Shown one piece after another: positions 44,935 through 56,715 of a DNA stretch of 64,000 nucleotides (the first letter of the stretch is position 1; each line of letters opens with the position of its first letter). The DNA comes from Saturnia japonica (Eukaryota; Arthropoda; Insecta; Lepidoptera; Saturniidae), in the NCBI GenBank assembly GCA_033032175.1, contig CM065313.1, forward strand, positions 19,450,327 to 19,514,326, read 5' to 3'. The translations under genes were made by a program, and so were the position numbers. The notes under the pieces were generated by a model. The model was given only the letters and a program-made list of their open reading frames with translations, made no database searches and had not been told where the DNA came from.

Positions 44935-45495
44935 TGATACAACTATATAAAATTCATCCGTGTTAATTTTATCCAACAATCAATGCACCTGAGAAGCCTA
45001 TCATAATTGTCCTCACGTCCCACAAATATATTTAAATTTCAATTTTACAATATCTTCTAAACTATGTGTTCAAATAACATGCTATAAAGGGAAAAAATTA
45101 ACTCCATAAAATTAAAAGTAATGCTAAAAATTTATTTTTAATTTTCAAGAATAAAAAAATCACTATATGACTTATTGTGGCTTAAAGAGATAGGCATATT
45201 ATGTTTTTTTTAGATTCACTAAGAACCAATATTTTTCTACAACATTGTATTTAGGTATCATTAACCATTACGACAGCGCACGTGAATAAAGCTGGTCAGG
45301 AGGGCTTTCACTTCCGACTTACTTAACAAAAATCAATGTTTATGGCTGGCCGAGAGTTGTAGCCTAATTTTAGATGATCTATACTATTCCTCGTGATTCT
45401 GGCTTTCATATAGAAAAGGAGTTTTTTGAATCCGATCGGTAGGTCAAGAGATTAGCGTATTTAAACAAACAAAAAATCTTTTCCGTTTTATTATA
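44935..45495 (-). mobile_element. Lep1-like Helitron, reversed
   Basis: ATCCGTGTTAATTTTATCCA, ACATGCTATAAAGGG, ACTAAGAACCAATATTTTTC, TACTATTCCTCGTGATTCTG and GAATCCGATCGGTAGG, in the reverse order of 9892-10535. Confidence 0.65.
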
Positions 45496-45574
45496 TTGGT
45501 ATAAAAGTATAGAGAGATAATATCGAGTGTGAATATCTTCACTACAATAAAATAAGAGGTTTAGTAAGCAACTT

Positions 45575-45787
45575 CGTGGGTTCGATTTCCAGGTTAAGCA
45601 GTGTTATTGGAGTTTTCTATGAAACTCTCAGTAGCATCTCAGAGCTTGACTTTGTGCGCGATTAATGGCAATAGGCTCGCGCCCTATTACATGGGACTTA
45701 AAAAACATACTCGGCGAACTGTGGATGTACATTAATATACCTCTGCCTAACACTTCGGGGATACAAGTATGATGGTATGTTATGATT
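45575..45787 (+). mobile_element. SINE family S, head shortened
   Basis: B-box GGGTTCGATTTCC, body CGATTAATGGCAATAGGCTC, GCGCCCTATTACATGGGAC, end CACTTCGGGGATACAAG and GGTATGTTATG. The A-box half is missing. Confidence 0.75.
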
Positions 45788-45789
45788 CT

Positions 45790-46129
45790 ACTACTAGGTA
45801 CTAGTAGTAAGTGTAACTACAAAAAGTATTTTACTTACCAACCGATTCGCTCGTAAAATTGTTGATATTAGTTAATGATTAGCAAATTAATTAGGCAATC
45901 ACCTTAGTAAATTGATTTTTATTACAAACATTTAAATGGTTTTTTTTCAAAATTCAACTGACATTATTTCTTTATGTAAGCGTGTGAGAAACTTGAAGGT
46001 TCATCGAGGCACTGACCTCTATTTTTTATTATGAAGTTACTTCCTACATTTCGGAAGATTCTCGGACTCCATATTATGCTGAAAATCATTTTGTTTAGTT
46101 GTTTTGTTATGTTGAGAATCAAAATAAAA
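45790..46129. other. Non-coding, nothing recognised
   Basis: AT-rich, no exon seen. Confidence 0.4.
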
Positions 46130-46245
46130 AAATGCTTTATTCAATTTAGGCCCTAAGAAGGCTCTAATTACTGTCAAAACACCACCACCGGTTCGGAAAC
46201 CATCCAAGTCATCGAAAAGAGCCGACAAGAAACTCGATCGGGTCT
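46130..46245 (-). mobile_element. Jockey-like LINE 3' tip, reversed
   Basis: TTTATTCAATTTAGGCCCTA, AGAAGGCTCTAATTACTG, CACCGGTTCGGAAACC and CGACAAGAAACTCGATCGGG. Well preserved and very short. Confidence 0.8.
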
Positions 46246-46901
46246 CTTTTTTTTTTCAACTGTACAATACTAAACGCATTGTTTATAATTGGTTACTTAC
46301 ACTTGTATACAAGAGTACGGAGAATCTATTTTCTATTATTTCTTAATAATCTCAACAACGTCTCTATCTCTCACAGTTTGGATTACTCCAGTAATGCCCT
46401 TCAACAACTGCTAACAGACTTAACCAAAAGATCATATCCTTAATTATTATTGTATATAGGTAATTCATTTTTCATCTATATTTGGCAATACTATAGTATG
46501 TATTGACTATAGCTTATATTTACTGTTGTGTCCGTTTTTATGTATATACTTGTAAAGTTCTTGTAATCAAAAGAACGATGGTCTGGAGATCTGATCATTT
46601 TCAGACTCCAGACCTCACATTTTCGTTTTTTTCTTCTTTTTTTTTGCAATTTTACTTGACTTTATTATTATTATTTGTAAGATTAAGATACAATAATCGA
46701 AGTCTAAGACATGCATCACGGTTTCATGGAATGTGTCCGGAACAAAACAGAGAGAAAAAAGCTGCTTGGGTTTCTTGGTCTCAATATGTGGTAACATAGA
46801 AAAATTGTGGCATGATATTAATTACAGCATAGCTTATACTCTTTACATATTAATATAAACCATATAAAATAATTTACATATTATATTGCAATTTTATGAT
46901 A
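46246..46901. other. Non-coding, nothing recognised
   Basis: AT-rich; a C/T-rich TTTTTTTCTTCTTTTTTTTT tract lies near 46630. No exon recognised. Confidence 0.4.
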
Positions 46902-47261
46902 TACTAGCGATCGCCCTAAGCTCGAAATTCGACCAGCGATTTTTTGATCATAAATATTTTTGTTTGACATTTGCAGTATTCATAAACAATGAGTATTATC
47001 TACATCACTTGCTGTCACTTTTTCGTTGAGTGACAATGTCAATATTTTGGAGGGTCCAAGTTCAATAGCACTGGTCAGTTAGGATTCGCAGTATTAATTT
47101 ATTTAATTTAATATATTAGTAACAGATATTATAGATACATTTTAACTTTCTGCACTCCTTCTCCATAAAAATTTTAACAATGCCAAATCTCAGAGTATTC
47201 CGTGCACGCAATACGCTTAAAATGGTACCGAAAGCTTTTGCTTCACGTATTAATATATATA
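46902..47261 (-). mobile_element. Helitron-like family T, copy 4
   Basis: Near full length. On the plus strand it runs from TACTAGCGATCGCCCTAAGC through AATTCGACCAGCGATTTTTT and GACAATGTCAATATTTTGG to CTTCACGTATTAATATATAT. Confidence 0.7.
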
Positions 47262-48719
47262 TTACAATATTCTTGATATATTTCATTTAATAGTATAAAA
47301 TTTATCGCTTTTCTCGCGGCTTCGCTCGTGTCATAGATATGTCCCACTATATGCTATTATGTCCCAATTTTTTTTACTTCACGTCAAACAAATACGTCAC
47401 ATCGTACAAATAAGACCTCTAGTCAAATAGTAGGTTTAGATAATACAGGAACTCACATAGCGTTAGACAAAGATAATATAATTTAGTCCAAGCATATGAT
47501 CTATTTTACCTTAAGCGTCTTTTAAACAAACATTTTATGTCTTATTATCTATGAAGGTTCTAGGGAAGTCGTGTAACATCTCATTCGTATAGATTGTCTG
47601 AATACAGTATAATTTGCTCTAAAACAAAAAGAAACGAGGAAAAGTGAGAGGTGTACATAACAGTAACTAATTAATGTATAAAAAGTTATCTACGCAATAC
47701 AGCTGTGTGCAAATATTATAGTTTTTATATTTGAAATTGTATAAAAACATAAAGTTTTTAATATTTACTTTGGAGAAAGTCAGTGAATACTTTACTAGAG
47801 TTATGAAATACAGTAATTAATTTAAAAAATAATAATTATGTTGTTGTTTTAAGTATTACTATTTACAGCCATTTGCGACTTCATTCGCGTTCATTGTAAT
47901 GTAAAAGTTTTAAAAGAACGAAATGTAGTGTATCTCCGTCACAAAGAACTTAGCTTTGTATTAGTGAAATAATGTTCAGAATCGATTCAGTAGTTCTAGA
48001 GATTACAAACTTTTCTTACAAAAATTACAAACTCTATAGAAATATTAGTAATTATATTACTTTATATATATTATATTAGTAGATAAAATATGTTACTATT
48101 CAATTTAAGAAAAATCATAGTTTTAGAAGAAAAAATTACGAACGAATGAACGAGTCATTGAATGAATGAATAAATAATTAATGGATGAACGAATGCACGA
48201 ATGGACTTGTACTTTTTCAACAAGGTATTTTATTGCATCTAACCAACAGTAATGTGGAAATAAAAATAACGCACACAAAATAATTGCAACGAAAAATCTA
48301 AAAAATTTCGTGATGTACCCATCATGCATGGTGGTAAGGCATTTTCTAAGGGCTAATAGATAGTAGAAAATTGATTGCCTATCTATACAAATAAATATAT
48401 AGTTCTGTCTGTACATTTCATATTTTTCCAAACTTTCCCGATATACATACTATACAAATGATACTGGTAAAGAATTAAAAAAAAAAATTGTCTGTCTGTT
48501 TGTACGTCCGAATTTAACAAAAAAAAACGGCTTTACCGCTTCTTATGAAATTTTGTACACTGGATGTCTATGTCATTGTTCAATTGATAGGGTATAAAAA
48601 ATTTCAATATTGCTTTTGGAGATCGTAAAAAAAAAGAACTTACATAAAAAGATTTTCGTTAATTCTTAAACGATTTTGATGAATATTTCTTACATAGGAA
48701 GTAAAAGTCTAAAAATAAA
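47262..48719. other. Non-coding, AT-rich
   Basis: A degenerate GAATGAAC-type run at about 48140-48200 gives a spurious minus frame. About 48470-48720 resembles the start of lepidopteran repeats (TGTCTGTCTGTTTGTACGTC). No exon recognised. Confidence 0.4.
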
Positions 48720-49140
48720 GCTCAAACATCAATTTTTAACCTTCACGAAAAAAATATCGCAAAGTACCATATTGTGGCTTATTTATAAGAGATAGGCATA
48801 TTCTCGCTGACTTTTTTGAAGATATAATAGGGACGAAATATTTTTGTAGAACATTGTAACTACATACATACATAACTACATAACATTGTAACAACGTATC
48901 ATTAACTATTACGCCCGCGCACGCAGATACAGCTTATCAGCTGCCATTTCCAACTTACTTTCCAAAAATCAATATTTAAGGCTAGCTGAGAGTTGTAATT
49001 TAATGTTAGATAGCCTATACTATTTCTCATGAGTTTGGCTATAATATACAAAATTAATTTTTCGAATACGACTGGTAGTTCCAGAGATTAGCGTGTTTAA
49101 ACAAACAAACAAAAAGCTTTTCCGCTTTATTATATTTATA
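48720..49140 (-). mobile_element. Lep1-like Helitron, reversed
   Basis: ATATTGTGGCTTATTTATAA, GAGATAGGCATATTCTC, GAACATTGTAAC, AATCAATATTTAAGGC, CTATACTATTTCTCATGAG, CGACTGGTAGTTCCAGAG and GCGTGTTTAAACAAACAAAC, in the reverse order of 56716-57414. Confidence 0.7.
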
Positions 49141-49393
49141 TAGGTTAACCGCTTTTGACAAAATTTTGTAGATGGGATGGATACATGATTTCATAATTTA
49201 TAGGCTACAAGAATCGTCAACAATAATTTCAGGAATATGTAAAAAAATATTTTTAATAATTCCTCAACCTAATTTGTTAAAAATTGCACACGGGATGGCA
49301 TTCCTCTATTAATAAGTTAAAAAAATACAAATACGGCATGTAAATAACTACAGTAACAAACGCGTGCGGAGCCGCGGGCACACCGCTAGTCAC
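49141..49393 (+). mobile_element. CTAG-ending Helitron-like fragment
   Basis: Ends GCGTGCGGAGCCGCGGGCAC, ACCGCTAG then TC, the usual lepidopteran 3' terminus. The body resembles 61.4-61.6 kb (AAATTTTGTAGATGGGATGG). Directly abuts the preceding element. Confidence 0.5.
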
Positions 49394-51186
49394 CTATAGA
49401 TCTGTTCAGGCAGCGACACGACAACTAATTCTTATTATGCTTGACGTGTTACCATATTTTTGCTCATATAATAAACCTACAAAATATAAAAAAAGCATTC
49501 CTTCCACATGTCGCAACAAACGATATCACGGTCGAATTAATACTGGCATAATTTTAAATTACACACTTTATATAATAAAGTAAAGAGTTTTTTTTAATTT
49601 AATTATAAAATTGTTTAATAACTTCTTCTTGTAATAATCTGTATTACGTAAATGTAAATCTCGTATCTAGGTTTCGTATCGTAACTAAAACGGTTGTTAA
49701 ATGTGTCGCGTGTATTATGCGATGCATATATCATGACCCGCGTAAGTGGAACACATTATGCTAAGGTAAAAGACGGAATTTTATTACAATAGAAGATTTG
49801 GAGTTTTTAATGGCGAGAACTTAATCTGTCATGTCGTGGTTTTTTTGATGTCTATTGATCCTATTTTATGTCAATATTGGTGGCATTTTACGTGATGTGC
49901 ACAAGTAAAGTGGATTATAAATAATAAACAACTTCCTTCGCTAATTGTTTAAATTATGCTACGAAAACATGAAAATATGTACGTTAAATTGGCATTATAT
50001 GCCATCCACGGGAACCAAGTTAAATTGCTTACGTTAAATAAAATTGAACTAAGACAAAAAGAGATTTTTATTTCTCAGGCAGCAAATCGATACTACGGTG
50101 AATTATAACCAATAAATTAACTCAATTTAATAAATAACAAATTCAGAGAATGTGCTACGAATTTTAAGTTCTAACGCTCCGTACGTACAACTTATTTCTT
50201 TTTATTAACATTTTTTTTTGACAAAATATCAATTTATGAAACCGTATGCTGATAGTAGAATTTTCGAATTATTAACTACTACCCCTTAAGGTATATCGCA
50301 AAGCACTCTATAGAGCTACATTTCGGCAGATGCATCCGAAAGCCACTTTATTTTCTAGGCTGAGTCGAACTACATTGTGGACCTTAAAGAATCTACCTAT
50401 AAAACATTTTTTAATATAAATATGACGCATATTACATTACGTACATATTAAATTTTATTAGTTCGATATTATTTCTTGTTCGGCATATCGAATGCTTTCG
50501 AAGTTAATAATGATTTTCTGTTAATCGTTTATTATTCTTTATTGCGACATGTCTGCCGTTGTTTTGCCGCGTAATCTCATTACATATTGCGTATGTGACG
50601 CAAAACAAAGATCGCGTATTACGTTTATATTGTCAAGAGAGAAAATGCTCTATATTTCGAAATCGGTACCTTCTAGTATTGGTACACCATGTTACTTACA
50701 TCGTTCCATAATTATATTATTTCGAAACCGTATTCCTATCGCATCGTAACGGTTAGTTAAACACTATGAAAGTATTCAATCTGTTTGCGATTTTATTTCA
50801 AGATTAAATCGTCTTGTAGAAGAAATGATTCTAAGTCTAAATATGATTTAATTTTAATTATGTATACGTTGCTAACATCCATATATTTCAGTATAAAAGC
50901 ATGATGGAGAAATAATAACATGCACAAATACTATATTAATTAATGTTGATGTTGGACTTTATGATGACTTCCATAGAACTTTAGGTAATGGTAAATGTCT
51001 TTATGAAATTATAGCATGGTGGTAAAGATTCTTCTAGGCTTATCTAGGCTAGGTGTATATTCAATAATTTTATATCTGAGCAAATTTAAAAGAAATAGCA
51101 TAATTAGAATACAGAAATATATACTACACATATTAATATTTGGCGTATACCAAAACTTTATTTAAAACGTTCAGTTCGCGAATGTT
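49394..51186. other. Non-coding; partial family M repeat
   Basis: About 49855-49905 has AATATTGGTGGCATTTTACG, a family M scrap. 50530-50750 is less AT-rich (TTGCCGCGTAATCTC, CGCATCGTAACGG) but encodes nothing I recognise. Confidence 0.4.
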
Positions 51187-51193
51187 TATTTAA
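51187..51193 (-). promoter_or_regulatory. Possible poly(A) signal, cuticle-type gene 2
   Basis: AATAAA on the minus strand in AAATAAACATTCGCG, about 280 bases past the stop codon. Confidence 0.35.
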
Positions 51194-51469
51194 AAAAAAA
51201 AAACATAATTCCTTAATACAAAAAAAAAAATAGACACCACATTTTCAAACTTAAAATAACAGGTACATCAACTCAAACGTAATAAAGAGTTCAACAAAAA
51301 AGATCAATAGAGTCTAAGGAGGAGTATTAGAATTGGCTTCGACAGCGGTTCGTGGAATATACACCCCAGATCTAGTTTTTTTCTACTATCTTTGGTTATC
51401 TTCCAGAAACCGCATTCGACATTTTAGCTTATATTTATATCACAATCAGACTGTCTCCTCCCTGCAGCC

Positions 51470-52489
51470 TTAATAGCCACCATGATGACCATACTCGTGA
51501 CCGTGTTCGTGACCAACGACGACTGGAACTGCGACCTTAACTTCGTAAGGCACGGGTTTCTCTATATGTACTGGAACGTGATTTTCGATATGTACAGGGT
51601 ATGGCCTGTCGACGGGTATATGGACAGGAATCGGCACTCGTTTCTCCACTGGGTAGGGAATGTGTTTCTCGACTGGGTAGGGCGCTGGTACTGGCACTTT
51701 AACGGGGTAAGGCACAGGTTTCTCTACATGGACGGGCACGGGACGATCGACGTGCACCTTCACGGGGTAAGGTACCTCTTTCTCAACTGGGTAGGGTACT
51801 GGTTTCTCAACAGGGTACGGCACTGGTTTAGGAATATGTACGGGATAAGGCCTGTCGACTGGGACCTTTACGGGGTAAGGGACTTCCTTGACTACAGGAT
51901 AAGGAGCTGGTACATGTACAGGCACCTTTACTGGGTACGGTACTTTCTTTTCAACAGGGTAAGGAGCGGGTACGTGGACCTTTACGGGTACATGGACCTT
52001 TTTCTCAACTGGGTAAGGTTCAGGTACGTAGACCTTAACTGGAACTGGTCTGTCAACGTGGACGTGGACTGGGTAAGGTACTTTCTTCTCAACTGGGTAG
52101 GGTTGGGGTACGTGAACGGGTACTTTGACTACCTCTTTTACTGTGTAAGGGACATGCTTAACAACAGGGTAGGGTTGCGGGACGTGCACTTTGACTGGAT
52201 AAGGAACATTCTTTTCCACTGGGTAGGGTATATGTTTCTCTACCGGGTAAGGTACTGGGACATTTTTCACTACTGTGATAGTTTTGTGGACTTCCTCGTG
52301 CCCACCGTATCCACCAAAATCTCCTCCACCGAACCCGCCGTGCCATCCGATGTCAGTCAAGCCTCTCTTCTCGTGTTTCTTGTCGTCAACCGCTTCCTTA
52401 TTATCGGTCACTCCCACTTCTTTTTCTGCTTTCTTGGCTTCTTCTGCAACAGCGAAGGCCAAGATAGCCACCAGACTGGCGGCCACGAG
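51470..52489 (-). CDS. Vajk-like cuticular repeat protein 2, exon 2
   Basis: Main exon of a predicted 343-residue secreted protein. With exon 1 (MRPT) it gives MRPTLVAASLVAILAFAVA, a signal peptide, then EEAKKAEKE, a charged linker with the dibasic KHEKRGLTD site, a Gly-rich GWHGGFGGGDFGGYGG segment, KTITVVKNVPVPYPVEKHIP, about 230 residues of VPYPVEK / VPVKVHVPAPYPVEK / DRPVPVHVEKPVPYPV repeats, and a His/Gly tail ending HHGGY. It is a clear paralogue of 23811-25435: the same EKRGL site, the same KTITVVK entry and the same repeat units. The role is probably structural in cuticle. An alternative unspliced start at 52510 (MKFVPLQLVAASL) would add seven codons, but CCTTTACAG just before the Leu codon looks like a splice acceptor. 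Confidence 0.88.
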   Translation of the reverse strand, partial: LVAASLVAILAFAVAEEAKKAEKEVGVTDNKEAVDDKKHEKRGLTDIGWHGGFGGGDFGGYGGHEEVHKTITVVKNVPVPYPVEKHIPYPVEKNVPYPVKVHVPQPYPVVKHVPYTVKEVVKVPVHVPQPYPVEKKVPYPVHVHVDRPVPVKVYVPEPYPVEKKVHVPVKVHVPAPYPVEKKVPYPVKVPVHVPAPYPVVKEVPYPVKVPVDRPYPVHIPKPVPYPVEKPVPYPVEKEVPYPVKVHVDRPVPVHVEKPVPYPVKVPVPAPYPVEKHIPYPVEKRVPIPVHIPVDRPYPVHIENHVPVHIEKPVPYEVKVAVPVVVGHEHGHEYGHHGGY

Positions 52490-52853
52490 CTGTAAAGGTA
52501 CAAATTTCACGTTACAATAAACTAGGTCGAATGTGATTGTTTAATAATAATTGATATTAATAATCAGCGTTGACTAATTAACCGGTATGAGAAAGGCTCG
52601 TGGACTTCTAATAAGTGGTCGATTTATCGACGTACATAATATTCACGTAACGCCTTCCGTATTACATAATTCACTAGTAGTTTTATCTAAAAAAGAGTCT
52701 AAATCTTAAAATGCACTATAAAAATCTAGACATCAGCTCGATACAAGAATAAAACTTGTAGCAATCTCCTTGGACGGTTAAATGATTATATTAAACATCC
52801 TGATGAATTTTAAACACAAGCACAAAATACACTATCACTAATAAGGAACACAC
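52490..52853 (-). other. Predicted intron of cuticle-type gene 2
   Basis: 364-bp phase-0 intron, donor GTGTGT, acceptor CCTTTACAG, in the same place as the intron of gene 1. No insertion seen. Confidence 0.6.
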
Positions 52854-52865
52854 CGTTGGTCTCAT
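52854..52865 (-). CDS. Vajk-like cuticular repeat protein 2, exon 1 (MRPT)
   Basis: ATG AGA CCA ACG followed by GTGTGT. Predicted by analogy with gene 1 and by its position 81 bases downstream of a TATA box. If the intron is not removed, the start would instead be 52510. Confidence 0.6.
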
Positions 52866-52941
52866 GATGTGGTACCAGTAGGTTGCACTGAAGTCAACGA
52901 AGTCCTGAATACGAATGATGCGAGTTGCTCAGAAGCGTCTC

Positions 52942-52950
52942 TATATATAT
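52942..52950 (-). promoter_or_regulatory. TATA box of cuticle-type gene 2
   Basis: ATATATATA on the minus strand, about 81 bases before the predicted ATG, with G+C-rich CGGCCGCTTTTAGCGC just upstream. Confidence 0.55.
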
Positions 52951-53358
52951 GCGCTAAAAGCGGCCGAGCGAAAAAAAAAATGGCGGATACACTGTAGGAC
53001 CACGCTATACTTTCGCTTTCGAAGGGGGTTTGCTGTACAACACTGAACCAAAATGGTCTATATCTGACAAACGCGGCCGGTTTCGATTACAATAAACGTA
53101 TTTATTATTTATGTACATTTGAGATTCTAGTTACTTGTTATTTATTGCATAATTTTAGAGATTAAATTAATTCTATTTTTGTTATGTGTTATATTATATA
53201 CAATTAATTTTTTATTGCAATAGTTTTAAAAGGGTTGACGTAATTACCTAAATTGCAACTCATTAAGATATGCAATAAATGTAAATTTCTTCAACGTAAA
53301 GGCTTACTTAACCATTTAATCTCATGCAAGTTTAATTTTTATGTAGTTTTGATTTTAA
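52951..53358. other. 5' flank of cuticle-type gene 2
   Basis: GCTTTCGAAGGGGGTTTGC and AACGCGGCCGGTTTCG patches, then AT-rich sequence. No further gene. Confidence 0.4.
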
Positions 53359-53655
53359 TCTATATATAAAATAGTAACCAACTGACTGACATATCAACGC
53401 ACAGCCCAAACTAGTGGGGCTAGTACACTGTAGATAGCACAAAGGTAGGATTTTTGTAAATTCAACCTTTAAAGTAGTGAAAAAGGGGTTGAAAGTTTGC
53501 ACGAAAATCCGTCATTTTTAAAGTTATATCTATGAATATTGGTATTTAGCTATTTATTTAAAATGTAATATGAAAACAATATATGTTTTCATAATATATG
53601 TTATATAAACACAAACTAAATTATGACACGAGTGAAGTCATGAGAAAAACGCTAG
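53359..53655 (+). mobile_element. Nonautonomous Helitron-like element, family X
   Basis: Starts TCTATATATAAAATAG, then CAACTGACTGACATATCAAC, GCACAGCCCAAACTAGTGG and GAAAAAGGGGTTGAAAG, and ends GAAAAACG then CTAG. TC...CTAG ends and the GACTGAC / CGCACAGCC landmarks fit a common lepidopteran Helitron family. A second copy starts at 56091. Confidence 0.65.
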
Positions 53656-53760
53656 TAAATACATAAATAAATATGGAGTCACAATTTGCATAGCTTGTAT
53701 TATAGTAACTAAACAGTTGATTTATACCGACAATTACTGAGACAACTGACAGGTATTCTC

Positions 53761-53949
53761 ATCACACAAATGCCAATCATAATGCTCATCACATAAATGC
53801 CAATCATAATGCACATCACACAAATGCCAATCATAAGCCGCATCACACAAATGCCAATCATAATGCACATCACACAAATGCCAATCATAAGCCGCATCAC
53901 ACAAATGCCAATCATAATGCTCATCACACAAATGCCAATCATATTATGC
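53761..53949 (+). repeat. 27-bp tandem repeat, seven units
   Basis: Seven head-to-tail 27-bp units sharing ATCACACAAATGCCAATCAT, each ending in one of three variants: AATGCTC, AATGCAC or AAGCCGC (the last unit ATTATGC). Units 2-3 and 4-5 repeat the AATGCAC / AAGCCGC order, so there is a 54-bp higher-order unit. The length is a multiple of three, which explains overlapping open frames on both strands; these are not genes. Confidence 0.95.
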
Positions 53950-56090
53950 AGAGATCGGACCCGCGAACTTTTGCCTCAATAATAGGGCTAACCACCAATG
54001 TGCAACGAGGCTTGTTAATTTAATATATGTAAGCAATTTGTAGACATGGTTTTTTAACCTATTTTCCAGTAGGCTACCTTCTACTTTATTAGGTAACTTT
54101 CCATTTAAAAAAAGTAAAATTTCTTTATACGTTTTAGTCTTTGGCTGTCTAGTCTAGACGATGCGGGAAATTCTAAGCTTAGTGGGAGGACTATGTGCTT
54201 GACAACAGATTTTTAACTTGAGGGTGGTAGCCCTACCACCATGCTATGGTTTCATCACGATGGATTCCTTCACCGAAATCTCAGGTTCTTTGCAGGGATT
54301 CGAACTTACGGTCGATCGACGCGTAGCAATAATTATTTATTAACTGTCATATTTGTTTCGTTCTTGTTATATATCTGAGATCTGTTATACTGAAAATATT
54401 TTCATCTAATCATGTAAATATGTGTTTTAATATAGTAACACAGTAAGCCTGCAAATGGTTCTGGTTCTCAAAGTTGGTAGTTGGAATACACGGGGTTTTG
54501 GGCAGCAGATTTTAACTAAAGAGTTGTTTACGCGGCAACAACTAACAAATCGTCAAGCGTGAGTCGTACTCTCACAACAAGGGTTCCGTTACACCACCAA
54601 ATATATTTGTGTCCTATAAAAAAATATATGGTTTTTGTTTTCATACTGTTTCGGGATCGTTAGTGCGAAACTGACTGATACTTGTTTGATTTTTATGGTT
54701 CCGTACGTCAAAAGCTAAAAAAGTATTCATAAAGGATCATTTCGTTATCTGTGTCTGTCATGACCCTTTTTCTCAGGAGCGCGTTGAGGTATCAAGTTGA
54801 AATTAATATCAAATACTAAAATTTGCAATGCTTCGGAGTTAAAAGAAATTCAAACTTCGAAGTCAACGTATTTAAAAATTTCCGCAAATGGAATAAAAAC
54901 TTTTGGCTGTGCAATTATGGAACCCTCGGTGCGCGAGTCCGACTCGCACTTGGCCGTTTTTTATTATACTTTATTTACCTTGAAGCTTGCACTATAATCA
55001 AACATAGTTTGAAGGTTATAATAACAACAACAACAGCTCGTTTGTACTTAAAAGTGTAAATTTTTATAACTTTTTCACATATTATTTAGCGCATGCTAGT
55101 TTCAAATCTAATAGGTTAAAATTTTCAAGAGCGAGTTTATTATTTAAAAGTTTCTATAATAAAATATTTTATTATAACCAGTTTTGTGACATAAATAAAT
55201 AAACATGTACTATCGGTTTTCCTACATATTTATTTGGAACGCCAGTGGTCAGTGCATTAAACACAATTACAAACAAAAAAAAAAAAAACAGTTTCAACGA
55301 TAGAATGCACTAGGCACTAATAGACGCGGATATTTGAAAGAATGCAAAATTTTTAACAAATTTCAAATATAAAAGTATTAAATTTTTTTGTCAAATTAAC
55401 TAAGTAACAACAAATTTAAAAGATATAAAAATCACGAAAGTCATATGTATGTATGCATATGTAGTACAAATGAATCGTTGTAAAATATGTTTGTTTATGT
55501 TTTACTTTTCGTTTATATAAAATAATATTGTCAGGATTTTTTATCGCAGCACGGCAAAAACGGTGGTGACCACCGAGGTATTGGTAATACCTATATCACT
55601 GGTTGCTGCTGTCATGTCGGCCAGCAGTTATTTGCACTGTGCATAGGCTGATCCCAAACCCAAACCCAAAGAGTTTCACTGTGATGTTATCACCACATGC
55701 ACGGTAGTTCCAATACAGTCGAGCACAGATCTCTACCAACCCGCAAAGACAAATTTCTTCTATAAGAATACATATCCCATGAAAATTTATACCAAATCTT
55801 TTTAAAGGTAGAGTAATAAAAATGTATGCCTAGCTTAAGGTTCTTTTTTCAAACGGAACCCTTAAAAGCCTATTCAAATTCTAAAATGCATGGTGGTAGG
55901 GTATATTTTAACAGCATGCGTTCAAGTTAAAAATTTATCATGAAGAATAAACAACCTATAGGTGTGTCCCGGTAGCGGCATTTGAGAATCAGTTTCCCCG
56001 CTAGGGTCAGCGTGTTTTTTATTTATTGATGGTTAACTAAAACCTGAAATTAGACTTTCAACTATAGTTGGAAACTTTACATTGGCATTA
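53950..56090. other. Non-coding with repeat scraps
   Basis: 54170-54330 is a family R copy (CTACCACCATGCTATGGTTT, CAGGGATTCGAACTTACG, GGTCGATCGACGCG). 54710-54960 has TTCCGTACGTCAAAAGC and CCCTCGGTGCGCGAGTCCGA, a repeat tail. 55560-55720 holds a reversed family Y piece (GGTGACCACCGAGGTATTGG). No gene recognised. Confidence 0.5.
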
Positions 56091-56290
56091 TCTATATGTA
56101 TATAAAATGCTTTGTCCTGAATGACTGACGGATCAACGCACAGCCTAAACCGCTGATAGTAGAGACCTGAAACTTGGAGGGTGTGTTCTTTGTATGACGT
56201 AGGCATCCGATAAGAAAGGATTTTCCGAAATTCTTCCTCTAAGGGGATTAAGGGGGGGGGGGGCAAAGTTTGTATGAGACAACGTGATTC
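56091..56290 (+). mobile_element. Helitron-like family X, partial
   Basis: TCTATATGTATATAAAATGC, CTGAATGACTGACGGATC, AACGCACAGCCTAAACCGC and a 12-G run near 56253. The 3' end is not clear. Shares its start with 53359-53655. Confidence 0.6.
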
Positions 56291-56715
56291 CTTTGTTCAA
56301 TCTTCTTCAAATTTTGCATAAACCTTTTTTAACAGAATTGATGGAAGACGTGTTTCACATTTTATTGGAATTCATCCCCTAACGTTAAAAAGGGGTAGAA
56401 AGTTATTTTGGTGGTGATTTGCTTCGAAGTTGATATAAATACTTGTTAATGCTTTTGATTTAAATTACATTTTATTTTGACACATGTTTGAAAACTTAAT
56501 CCGATTTTATTCAAAAAAGGTTGAACTCACTTAAAAACATAAGCAAATACTCTTTAAAATTGGAATGTCTCGAAAGTCACTGTACTATATTACTACCTCA
56601 TTTGAAGGTTTCTAAGCTTAAAGAGGTTATGCACTTTTAGAACACGGCCTCATAGGGACGACGCGACGTAGAGTTCGAAATTAGAAATGGCAAGGTAAAA
56701 GGAACATGTAAAATC
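56291..56715. other. Non-coding, nothing recognised
   Basis: Possibly the remainder of the preceding element (AGGGGTAGAAAGTTATTTTG). No gene. Confidence 0.4.

Noticed and set aside
51482..52495. 337-codon plus-strand open frame opposite cuticle-type gene 2
   Set aside because: The same codon-composition artefact as over gene 1.
53709..53982. Overlapping repetitive ORFs on both strands
   Set aside because: Produced by a stop-free 27-bp tandem repeat; no start context, no flanking gene structure.
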